A stretch of DNA of 5,780 bases from Phycisphaerales bacterium (GTDB lineage Bacteria; Planctomycetota; Phycisphaerae; Sedimentisphaerales; Anaerobacaceae): the NCBI GenBank assembly GCA_011057845.1, contig DSDB01000536.1, forward strand, positions 1-5,780, in the 5' to 3' direction. Both the position numbers and the translations under genes were made by a program. The notes beneath the pieces were generated by a model, which was not told where the DNA came from, did not search any database, and saw nothing but the letters and a program-made list of their open reading frames with translations. Position 1 is the stretch's first letter. Each line of letters begins with the position of its first letter. Below are positions 1 to 5,780 of the stretch, piece after piece.

Positions 1-30
1 AGACCATAGACCATAGACCATAGACCATAA
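1..30. repeat. Heptamer tandem repeat (agaccat)x4
   Basis: Four perfect head-to-tail copies of the 7-base unit agaccat fill positions 1-28, and the next base or two start a further unit before the pattern breaks. The array touches the left edge of the window, so its true copy number is unknown. A 7-base unit is not a multiple of three, and no gene here runs through it, so it is best read as an intergenic simple-sequence repeat. It lies about 135 bases upstream of the predicted promoter of the propeller gene. The pattern is seen directly; any role, such as slippage-driven length change, is conjecture. Confidence 0.9.
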
Positions 31-80
31 AGTGGCCAGATGAATCATTAGCCGCTGGTACTTGGGATTGGGCCGGTGGA

Positions 81-148
81 GTCGCCGTTGGCGACGCTGT
101 TCTTCATCGCGGGCAGGATGCCCGCGAGACGCAAGGGCGGGACGCCCT
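81..148. repeat. Cluster of three short perfect hairpins with 3-base loops (possible dispersed REP-like element)
   Basis: Three perfect inverted repeats follow one another. The first is 81-95 (arms gtcgcc/ggcgac, loop gtt). The second is 107-127 (9-bp arms tcgcgggca/tgcccgcga, loop gga). The third is 134-148 (arms agggcg/cgccct, loop gga). The last two share the same loop and a similar G-run/C-run arm. No T-tract follows any of them, so they do not look like intrinsic terminators. The minus-strand translation of this block is a Pro/Leu/Ala-rich string of the kind often mis-annotated as a short hypothetical protein where such repeats are scattered through a genome. The hairpins are seen directly; that the element is dispersed in the genome is inference. 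Confidence 0.7.
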
Positions 149-165
149 CGCCACGGGGGATGGCC

Positions 166-195
166 TCGACACAGGCCAGCGGGGACGGGTATACT
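166..195 (+). promoter_or_regulatory. Predicted sigma70-type promoter of the FG-GAP gene
   Basis: A -35-like TCGACA (166-171) and a -10-like TATACT (190-195) are each one mismatch from consensus and are separated by 18 bases. Transcription would start near 202 and give a leader of about 45 bases before the ATG at 247. The -35 box lies largely in the six-base loop of a perfect hairpin (161-178, arms tggcct/aggcca), so a DNA-binding protein or cruciform there could affect its use. Promoter consensus in planctomycete-like bacteria is less well known than in E. coli, so this is a prediction from pattern only. Confidence 0.45.
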
Positions 196-233
196 GGAGG
201 TGTGATTGGCGGTTGATGGAGCCGATCTATTTG

Positions 234-240
234 AAAGGGG
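234..240 (+). promoter_or_regulatory. Ribosome binding site of the FG-GAP gene
   Basis: The purine run aaagggg ends six bases before the ATG at 247. This favours that ATG over the in-frame ATG at 253, which would be 12 bases away and would shorten the signal peptide by two residues. Confidence 0.6.
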
Positions 241-246
241 TATATC

Positions 247-1413
247 ATGGCGATGGCAAGGATTGAGAGGACTGTTGCATTGGTTGCGATAGGTCTGGTT
301 GCGGTGTACGCCGGGGTGGTGCGGGCGGGGATGCCGCGGTTCGAATATCATAAGATCGCGGAGGTCGGGCGGCAGATGGGCCAGACGTCGCTGGTGGATA
401 TCGACAAGGACGGCAAGCTCGACTGGGTCGTGGGCGAGCGGACGAGGACGTGGTGGTTCCGGTATGTCGGGCCGGACCAGTGGATTCAGTACGACCTGGG
501 GCAGGGGGCGCGGACGGATGTGGGGGGTACGGCGTTCGATATTGATGGGGATGGGTGGATCGACCAGGTGGCCGGGACGGGGTGGTATCGCAATACGGGA
601 AAACCCCTGACGGAGGCGTTCGAGCGGCATGAGACCGGGGCGATCGCCTGCCACGATATGGTGGCGGCGGATATCGACGGGGATGGGCGGCTGGACGTGG
701 TGGCTATCAGCGACGATAAGAATCACCCGGTAACGGTCTGGTACACGATCCCGGCGGACCCGCGGCAGAAGTGGGTGGAGCATCGGATCGGGGCGGGGAT
801 TCATGGGGGCGTCGGGCCGAGGGGCATCGGCGACCTCGACGGGGATGGGGATAACGATGTGGTGCGGGGCGATGTCTGGTTCGAGAACGTCGACGGCAAG
901 GGGTTGCAGTGGAAGGAACACGCAGTCCTGACGCCGCCGGGGGGCAATCGGCCGGAACGGTATGGGCTGGCGATCAAGGTCTGGCTGTGCGATCTTAATG
1001 GCGATGGGGCGTTGGATATCATCGAGGCCGAGGCCGATACGCCGGATGGGCGGGTGTTCTGGTTCGAGAATAAGGGCAAGGCCCGGGCGTGGGAGTGCCA
1101 TTTGATCTCGGCGGACCGGACGGGGCAGGACTTCCATTCGCTGGCGGTGGCGGATTTCAACGGGGATGGACGGCTGGACGTCTTCTCCGGCGGCGGGCCA
1201 CTGTCGAAGGACGTACACAAGGGCTTCATCTGGGAGAACCTCGACGGCAAGGGCGGCCGGTGGAAGGAGCACCTGGTCGTCGAGGGTAAGGAGTGCCACG
1301 AGGCGGTCGCGGCCGACGTGGATGGGGATGGCGACGTCGATATTGTCAGCAAGCCCTGGAACGGCAACCTGCATTTCTATCTGCGCAATATGTCTGTCGA
1401 GGATGGGATATGA
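247..1413 (+). CDS. Secreted FG-GAP/VCBS repeat protein, predicted seven-bladed beta-propeller
   Basis: This is a complete 388-aa gene (ATG start, TGA stop). Residues 1-27 form a Sec-type signal peptide: a basic start (R5, R8), a hydrophobic core at about 9-24, and a likely cleavage after the VRA at 25-27. The mature protein is built from seven repeats. Each carries a calcium-binding DxDxDG loop, beginning at residues 51, 98, 142, 196, 249, 303 and 357 (spacing 44-54). Most repeats also have a 'W-x-E-H'-like strand (79, 176, 222, 282, 339) and a 'W-[FY]-E-N'-like strand. Seven such units are typical of an integrin-alpha-like propeller, as in the VCBS/FG-GAP families and the propeller half of aldos-2-ulose dehydratase. 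There is no extra catalytic, anchor or sorting domain; the chain ends just after blade 7. It is probably periplasmic or extracellular, binding a carbohydrate or protein; the substrate is unknown. Histidines recur at equivalent positions in blades 3, 6 and 7. Codons are rich in G-ending forms, unlike the convergent efflux genes. Confidence 0.9.
   Translation: MAMARIERTVALVAIGLVAVYAGVVRAGMPRFEYHKIAEVGRQMGQTSLVDIDKDGKLDWVVGERTRTWWFRYVGPDQWIQYDLGQGARTDVGGTAFDIDGDGWIDQVAGTGWYRNTGKPLTEAFERHETGAIACHDMVAADIDGDGRLDVVAISDDKNHPVTVWYTIPADPRQKWVEHRIGAGIHGGVGPRGIGDLDGDGDNDVVRGDVWFENVDGKGLQWKEHAVLTPPGGNRPERYGLAIKVWLCDLNGDGALDIIEAEADTPDGRVFWFENKGKARAWECHLISADRTGQDFHSLAVADFNGDGRLDVFSGGGPLSKDVHKGFIWENLDGKGGRWKEHLVVEGKECHEAVAADVDGDGDVDIVSKPWNGNLHFYLRNMSVEDGI
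397..1341 (+). repeat. Seven in-gene repeats encoding the DxDxDG calcium loops
   Basis: The nine-codon calcium-loop segments start at 397, 538, 670, 832, 991, 1153 and 1315. All encode D-[ILFV]-[DN]-x-D-G-x-x-D. The DNA is also alike in several copies: 'gacggggatggg' or close variants recur in the segments at 538, 670, 832 and 1153. Longer stretches of two blades match almost base for base: 883-903 versus 1234-1254 encode E-N-x-D-G-K-G, followed in both by W-K-E-H. This similarity suggests blade duplication or continuing gene conversion between blades. The repeats are seen directly; the mechanism is inferred. Confidence 0.85.
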
Positions 1414-1509
1414 TCCATGGAGCGGCGGCAGGCGCCGTGGCTGTCGAGGCAACAGGTGCTCCACGAAAGCCGCGTCATGGCGTAAGCACGCGCTGGGGGT
1501 GCGGTTGTG
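1414..1509. other. Convergent intergenic gap, no clear terminator
   Basis: These 96 bases separate the stop of the propeller gene (TGA, 1411-1413) from the stop of the RND gene (minus-strand TAG, 1510-1512). I see no coding sequence. Inverted repeats are present but weak: cggcg/cgccg at 1423-1437, and tggagc (1418-1423) paired with gctcca (1458-1463) around it; the two share a base, so they compete. No run of T follows on either strand. The two converging transcripts must therefore end by Rho or by a structure I cannot call with confidence. Confidence 0.5.
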
Positions 1510-4500
1510 CTATTGGGCCGCCGGTTCCGTCGGCCATACCCAGTCGTTGAACCTCTGGATGACGACATAGTACACGGGAATCAGGAATACGCCGAGCATG
1601 GTGGTGACCAGTATCCCCCCGAAGACGGCGGTCCCCAGCGCCCGGCGGCCGGCGGCCCCGGCGCCCGAGGCGATGACCAGGGGAAGCACACCGAACGCAA
1701 ATGACAGCGCCGTCATGAGAATCGGACGGAACCGCAGGCGGGCGGCCGTGACGGCCGAGTCAGCGATGGAATGGCCCTGTTCGTGATGGACCTTGGCGAA
1801 TTCGATGAGGAGAATCGCGGTCTTACTCGCCTGCCCGATCAGGAGAACCAGCCCGATCTGTGTATAGATGTTGTTGTCCATCATGCGCAGGAAGGTCGCC
1901 AGCACCGCGCCGAACAGCGCCAGGGGTACGGACATGACGATGCTGATGGGGATGAACCAGCTCTCATACTGGGCCGAGAGGAAAAGCAGCACGAAGATCG
2001 AGGCCAGCGTGAATATGATGGGGGTCTTGTTGCCCGCCTGGATTTCCTGATAGCTCATGCCGGACCATTCGTAACCCATGGTGGAGGGCAGGTTCTCCCG
2101 GAGCAATTGTTCTATCTCCTGCATGGCCTGGGCGGAACTGACGCCGAAATTCGCCATGCCCGTGATCGTCGTGCACGGATAGCGGTTGTAGTGGAAGATG
2201 TTCTGCGGACCGGCGATATCGCGGACCTCGGCGAACGTTCGAACCGGGACCATCCGGCCCTGGGCGTTGCGGACCTCGAGTCGAAGAATGTCCTCGACCC
2301 GGGCCCTTGCATCCGCCCGGGCCTGCGTCAGGACCTTGTATGTGCGCCCGAACAGGTTCAGGTCGTTGACATAGGAGACGCCGAGATTGGACTGGAGCGT
2401 GTTGAACAGCGTATCAAGCGACACGCCCAGCCGTTTGGCCTTCGTGCGGTCGATATCGATGTACACTTGCGGGACATTCGCGCGGAACGAACTATTGACC
2501 CGGGTAATCGCCTTGCTGGATTGGGAGGCGAATACGATGCCGTCGCCGACTCTTTGCAATTCCTCCAGTCCGGCGCCGCCGCGGTCCTGAACCTTGACCT
2601 CGAACCCCCCTACCATACCCAGACCCATGATGGGGGGCGGCGCGAACGCAAAACACATCGCCTCCTGGATGGCGAGCAACTGCATCTGCACCTGCCGCGA
2701 AATTGATTCAATGGACAGGGCCGGGTCCTTTCGCCGGTCCCAGGAATCCAGCATGACGAAATAGGCCGCGCTGTTGGGCGCTATGACGCTGTTCAGCAGG
2801 GAGAAGCCGCCGATACAGACATACTCGCGGACGCCGGGTGTCTGCTCGAGTATGTTGTTGACCCGATCCGTGACCTCCCGCGTGCGTTGCAGGCCGGCGC
2901 CGGGCGGCAGTTCGACATTGACAAAGAAGGCCCCCTCGTCCTCGTTCGGCAGGAAGCCGCCGGGCAGGGCCAGAAAACCCAGGTACATGGCAAACACCAG
3001 CACGGCGTACAGGCCCATCGCGACGAAGGTCCTGCGCGTGATCCGCGAGACGACGGCCATATAGCCGGAGGTGGCGCCCCGCAGCGCGACGTTGAACCAG
3101 CGGAAGGGGCCGCGGTGCCGGGCGGGCGAGGGACGCAGGAACAGACCGCACAGCGCGGGACTGAGCGTCAGGGCGTTGAACGTCGAGAACACCGTGGCCG
3201 TGGATATGGTCATGGCGAATTGCGCGTAGAGGCGGCCGGAGACGCCCCCGATGAATCCCGTGGGCACAAATACGGCCAGGAGCACCAGTGTCGTGGCGAT
3301 CACCGGGCCGGTAATCTGCCGCATGGCTTTGACGGCGGCCTGCCGGCGGGGCAATCTCTCCTCGTCGATAATCCGCTGCGTGTTCTCGACCACGACGATC
3401 GCGTCGTCGACGACGATACCGATGGAAAGCACAATGCCGAAGAGCGTAAGCGTGTTGATGGACATGCCAAAGAGCTTCAGTACGGCGAAGGTCCCGATGA
3501 GGGAGACGGGAATCGTCACCGCCGGGATCAGCGTGGTCCGCACGTCCTGCAGGAAGATGTAGACCGTCAGAATCACGAGGCTGACCGCAAAGGCCAGGGT
3601 TAAGAGGACCTCGCGGATGGACTCGGAGATGAAAAGCGTTGGGTCAAAGGCCACGACGTATTCGAGACCTTCGGGGAAATCACGCGCCAGACCGTTCATC
3701 GCCTTCTTGATATTGGTCGCGACCTCCAGCGAATTGGCGCCCGGCAATTGAAACACACCCATGGCCACGGACGGCACGCCGTTGTAGGCTACAAACCAGT
3801 TGTACAACTCCGAACCCAGTTCAATGCGGGCCACATCCCGCAGCCGAAGGATTCGACCGTCCGTATCGGCCTTGAGGACGATGTCGCCGAACTGTTCCGG
3901 GCTGGTGAGCCGTCCAAGCGTCCTGATCGTATACTGGAATTGTTGCCCGTTCGGACTTGGCGGAGCGCCCAACTGCCCGGCGGCGACCTGGACATTCTGC
4001 TCGCGGACGGCGCCGATAACGTCCATGGTGGTCAGTCCGCGAGCCTTCAGCAGTTCCGGCTCCAGCCAGATGCGCATGCTGAAGTCCTTGGCGCCGAAGA
4101 CCGTGATGCTGCCGACACCCGGCACGCGGGACAGGGTGTCGCGCAGGTAGATATTCACGTAGTTGCTCATGTAGGTCTCGTCGAATCGTCCGTCCGGCGA
4201 GCGCAGACATACGACAAGCGTGATGTTGGTGGATTGCTTCTGTGTAATCACGCCGTATCGCTTGACTTCCTCGGGCAGCAGCGGCTCGGCCATGGCGACG
4301 CGGTTCTGCACCAGCACCGTGGCCATATCGACATCGGTGCCCACCTCGAACGTGGCCGTCAGCTCCATGGAGCCGTCGTCCGAACAGTTCGACGACATAT
4401 AGAGCAGCCCGTCCACGCCGTTGATCTGCTCCTCCAGGAGCGTGGCGACGGTATCGGCGACGACCTCGGCGTTGGCGCCCGGATAGCGGGCGGTGACGAC

Positions 4501-4632
4501 GACGGTCGGCGGCGTGATGTCGGGCGTCTTTTCGACGGGCAACAGCGGGATGGTGATGGCTCCCACGAGAATGACGACGAGGGAGATTACCGTGGCGAAG
4601 ATAGGGCGGTTTATGAAGAACGTGCTGAGCAT
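1510..4632 (-). CDS. RND efflux transporter, inner-membrane permease (HAE1 family, AcrB/MexF/OqxB type)
   Basis: This full-length 1040-aa pump is about the size of AcrB (1049 aa). It takes hydrophobic or amphiphilic compounds from the periplasm or membrane and drives them out using proton influx, as a trimer docked to an adaptor and a TolC-type channel. Twelve membrane segments are visible: TM1 at about 10-30, TM2-6 at 341-490, TM7 at 535-555 and TM8-12 at 870-1027. Two large periplasmic loops (about 31-340 and 556-868) form the porter and docking domains. The proton-relay residues are present: D409-D410 in 'GIVVDDAIVVVEN' (TM4), K937 in 'ASKTAILLIEFAK' (TM10), and R967 with T974 near TM11. 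Other family signatures are 'PPTVVVTARYPGA' (41-53), 'NVQVAAGQLGAPP' (213-225) and 'WSGMSYQE' (856-863). The start ATG follows the adaptor stop by three bases and has its own AGGAG. Similarity in the N-terminal porter region looks closest to MexF/OqxB, judged by eye. The actual substrate cannot be read from the sequence. Confidence 0.96.
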   Translation of the reverse strand: MLSTFFINRPIFATVISLVVILVGAITIPLLPVEKTPDITPPTVVVTARYPGANAEVVADTVATLLEEQINGVDGLLYMSSNCSDDGSMELTATFEVGTDVDMATVLVQNRVAMAEPLLPEEVKRYGVITQKQSTNITLVVCLRSPDGRFDETYMSNYVNIYLRDTLSRVPGVGSITVFGAKDFSMRIWLEPELLKARGLTTMDVIGAVREQNVQVAAGQLGAPPSPNGQQFQYTIRTLGRLTSPEQFGDIVLKADTDGRILRLRDVARIELGSELYNWFVAYNGVPSVAMGVFQLPGANSLEVATNIKKAMNGLARDFPEGLEYVVAFDPTLFISESIREVLLTLAFAVSLVILTVYIFLQDVRTTLIPAVTIPVSLIGTFAVLKLFGMSINTLTLFGIVLSIGIVVDDAIVVVENTQRIIDEERLPRRQAAVKAMRQITGPVIATTLVLLAVFVPTGFIGGVSGRLYAQFAMTISTATVFSTFNALTLSPALCGLFLRPSPARHRGPFRWFNVALRGATSGYMAVVSRITRRTFVAMGLYAVLVFAMYLGFLALPGGFLPNEDEGAFFVNVELPPGAGLQRTREVTDRVNNILEQTPGVREYVCIGGFSLLNSVIAPNSAAYFVMLDSWDRRKDPALSIESISRQVQMQLLAIQEAMCFAFAPPPIMGLGMVGGFEVKVQDRGGAGLEELQRVGDGIVFASQSSKAITRVNSSFRANVPQVYIDIDRTKAKRLGVSLDTLFNTLQSNLGVSYVNDLNLFGRTYKVLTQARADARARVEDILRLEVRNAQGRMVPVRTFAEVRDIAGPQNIFHYNRYPCTTITGMANFGVSSAQAMQEIEQLLRENLPSTMGYEWSGMSYQEIQAGNKTPIIFTLASIFVLLFLSAQYESWFIPISIVMSVPLALFGAVLATFLRMMDNNIYTQIGLVLLIGQASKTAILLIEFAKVHHEQGHSIADSAVTAARLRFRPILMTALSFAFGVLPLVIASGAGAAGRRALGTAVFGGILVTTMLGVFLIPVYYVVIQRFNDWVWPTEPAAQ

Positions 4633-4635
4633 GTG

Positions 4636-5780
4636 TCACTCCTGGGCGGGCACGGCGTCGGGGCCATTCGATTCGGCGGGCGCGGCCGGGGTCTGTCCTT
4701 CGAATACGGTGTTCACCTTCATGCCGGGGAACACGAATTGAGCGCCTTGGAGGATATACGCCTCATCCGCCGACAGGCCCGATGGGATAACGCGCATCTC
4801 GCCGACCAGGCGCCCGATTCCAACCGGACGGCGACGGACAACCCCCTCCGGGTCGACGAGAAGCAGGAACTTGCCACCGATGTCGGTGCCAAGGGCGCGG
4901 TCATGCACACAGATCGCATCGGCCTGCGTTCCGACGGGCACCCGCACGCGAACAAACATGCCGGGCAGAAAGGCCTCGTCGGCGTTGGGCAACTCGCCGC
5001 GAAGCAGTAGGGTGCCGGTGCCCTCATCGACCCTGTTGTCCATGTAGTTGAGGATACCCGCATGGGGGAAGTCGGGCTCGTTCTCACGGGCGATGAAGAA
5101 CGGCCGTGTCGAGCCGCCGTCAAAAGCCCCCACGCCCAGACGCTCGCCCAAGAAGCCCTCGCTGACGTAGAACTGCACATACATCGGCTGAAGCCGGACG
5201 ACCGTCGCCAGCAGCGTCTGCTGGCCGGCGCCCACGAGATTGCCGGCATCCACGTATCGGCGGCTGATCCGTCCGTCAATGGGCGAGACAATCCGGGTGT
5301 AACTGAGGTCCAGATCCGCCTGTTTCAGGGTCGCCTCGGCGGCGGCGACGTAGGCCTCGGCCTGATCATGCTGGGCCCGCCGCGTCGTCACCTCCTGCTG
5401 GCTGACGGCGTTTGTCTTGATGGCCTGCTCAACGCGCTCAAGGTCCAGACGCGCCCGCACCCGTTCGGCCTGCCGCGACTGGAGTTGGGCGTAGGCCTGG
5501 TCCCTTATGGCCTGGTAGGCGGTGCGCTCGATCTCAAAGAGCGGATCGCCCTGTTTGACGCGAGAGCCCTCGACAAAATGGACCTTCTCAAGAAACCCCT
5601 GCACGCGGGCGCGGATATCCACCTGTTCGACGGCCACTGTCGTACCGATGAAATCATAGAATTCATCCACCGCCCGCACAACCGGGCGGGCAACGGTGAC
5701 CGTCGGCGGCGGCATTTCGGGCATTTGGAAATTGGGCGAAAACGTAAAGAGTCTGTACAAGCCGTACCCGATACCCGCTA
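4636..5780 (-). CDS. RND efflux periplasmic adaptor (membrane fusion protein, AcrA/MexE type), 5' partial
   Basis: This is the periplasmic adaptor that bridges the RND pump and an outer-membrane channel. The reading frame stays open to the window edge. The leftmost possible in-window start is a TTG at 5760, but the six codons before it (A-G-I-G-Y-G) look like the end of a hydrophobic N-terminal anchor, so the true start is probably beyond 5780. Numbering from the TTG: first lipoyl half about 46-78 ('RARVQGFLEKVHFVEGSRV'), alpha-helical hairpin about 79-150, second lipoyl half about 152-180 ('RIVSPIDGRISRRYVDAG'), beta-barrel about 185-277 (with 'FLPGMFVRVRVPVG' at 264-277), membrane-proximal domain about 285-353, and a Pro/Ala-rich tail to 374. 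No lipobox cysteine is visible in the part present. At the hairpin tip the TolC-contact motif known as RLS in AcrA appears as R109-A113-S120. The gene stops three bases before the RND start, so the two form an operon. Its promoter and any regulator lie outside the window. Confidence 0.93.
   Translation of the reverse strand, partial: AGIGYGLYRLFTFSPNFQMPEMPPPTVTVARPVVRAVDEFYDFIGTTVAVEQVDIRARVQGFLEKVHFVEGSRVKQGDPLFEIERTAYQAIRDQAYAQLQSRQAERVRARLDLERVEQAIKTNAVSQQEVTTRRAQHDQAEAYVAAAEATLKQADLDLSYTRIVSPIDGRISRRYVDAGNLVGAGQQTLLATVVRLQPMYVQFYVSEGFLGERLGVGAFDGGSTRPFFIARENEPDFPHAGILNYMDNRVDEGTGTLLLRGELPNADEAFLPGMFVRVRVPVGTQADAICVHDRALGTDIGGKFLLLVDPEGVVRRRPVGIGRLVGEMRVIPSGLSADEAYILQGAQFVFPGMKVNTVFEGQTPAAPAESNGPDAVPAQE
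4639..4643 (-). promoter_or_regulatory. Ribosome binding site of the RND gene, inside the adaptor 3' end
   Basis: On the minus strand AGGAG lies six bases before the RND ATG (4632-4630) and overlaps the last two codons of the adaptor, directly before its TGA stop (4638-4636). This fixes the RND start and suggests that ribosomes finishing the adaptor can reinitiate on the pump message. Confidence 0.75.

Noticed and set aside
1..30. CRISPR-like array
   Set aside because: The units are 7 bases long and directly adjacent with no spacers, so this is a simple tandem repeat.
48..248. Minus-strand open frame of 66 codons across the upstream intergenic region
   Set aside because: It runs through the hairpin cluster, has a Pro/Leu-rich composition typical of translated repeats, and overlaps the predicted promoter and ribosome site of the propeller gene.
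801..1367. 188-codon minus-strand open frame opposite the propeller gene
   Set aside because: It is antisense to a clear repeat protein and its Ser/Pro-rich product merely mirrors the repeated DxDxDG codons.
1418..1463. Possible bidirectional terminator between the converging genes
   Set aside because: The stems are short, overlapping and partly competing, and no T-run follows on either strand.
1771..2706. 311-codon plus-strand open frame inside the RND gene
   Set aside because: High GC content removes stops opposite a real gene; the product has no recognisable domain, while the RND frame is conserved along its whole length.
247..4632. Functional link between the propeller protein and the efflux pump
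   Set aside because: The genes converge, have separate promoters and differ in codon use; nothing in the sequence supports a shared role.
3821..4639. 272-codon minus-strand open frame in another frame of the RND gene
   Set aside because: Its His/Arg-rich product is the off-frame reading of the pump's N-terminal domain and has no features of its own.
3748..5010. 420-codon plus-strand open frame across the RND/adaptor junction
   Set aside because: It spans the antisense of two unmistakable genes and their operon junction; its Asp/His/Arg/Gly-rich translation is typical of a shadow frame.

Overview
The window reads as a piece of a GC-rich, outer-membrane-bearing bacterium. The best guess is a planctomycete or relative of the Planctomycetota/Verrucomicrobiota type. 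This rests on a secreted seven-repeat FG-GAP/VCBS propeller protein and an intergenic block of short hairpins whose reverse-strand translation contains a 'GVPPLRLAGILPA'-type string that I associate, from memory, with such genomes. It is an inference; no rRNA or marker gene is present.

Layout. Positions 1-246 are non-coding: a heptamer tandem repeat (agaccat, four copies, running off the left edge), then three compact three-base-loop hairpins (81-148), then a fourth hairpin overlapping a plausible sigma70-type promoter (166-195). The promoter leads into the plus-strand gene at 247-1413, an exported protein of 388 aa built from seven repeats, each with a calcium-binding DxDxDG loop. Positions 1414-1509 are a 96-base gap between converging genes with no clear terminator. 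The minus strand from 5780 down to 1510 carries two genes of a tripartite efflux system. First comes a periplasmic adaptor (membrane fusion protein), whose 5' end lies outside the window. Three bases after its stop comes a full-length 1040-aa RND inner-membrane transporter of the HAE1 family (AcrB/MexF/OqxB type).

How the genes work together. The adaptor and the RND pump form one transcriptional unit. The pump would use the proton gradient to export hydrophobic or amphiphilic compounds, and the adaptor would link it to a TolC-type outer-membrane channel. No channel gene or regulator is visible; either could lie upstream of the adaptor (beyond 5780) or elsewhere. The FG-GAP protein is convergent and has its own promoter, so nothing in the sequence ties it to the pump.

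I see no novel multi-gene system here. The parts most worth a second look are the hairpin/heptamer intergenic block, the equivalent histidines in blades 3, 6 and 7 of the propeller, and the codon-use contrast between the propeller gene and the efflux operon.
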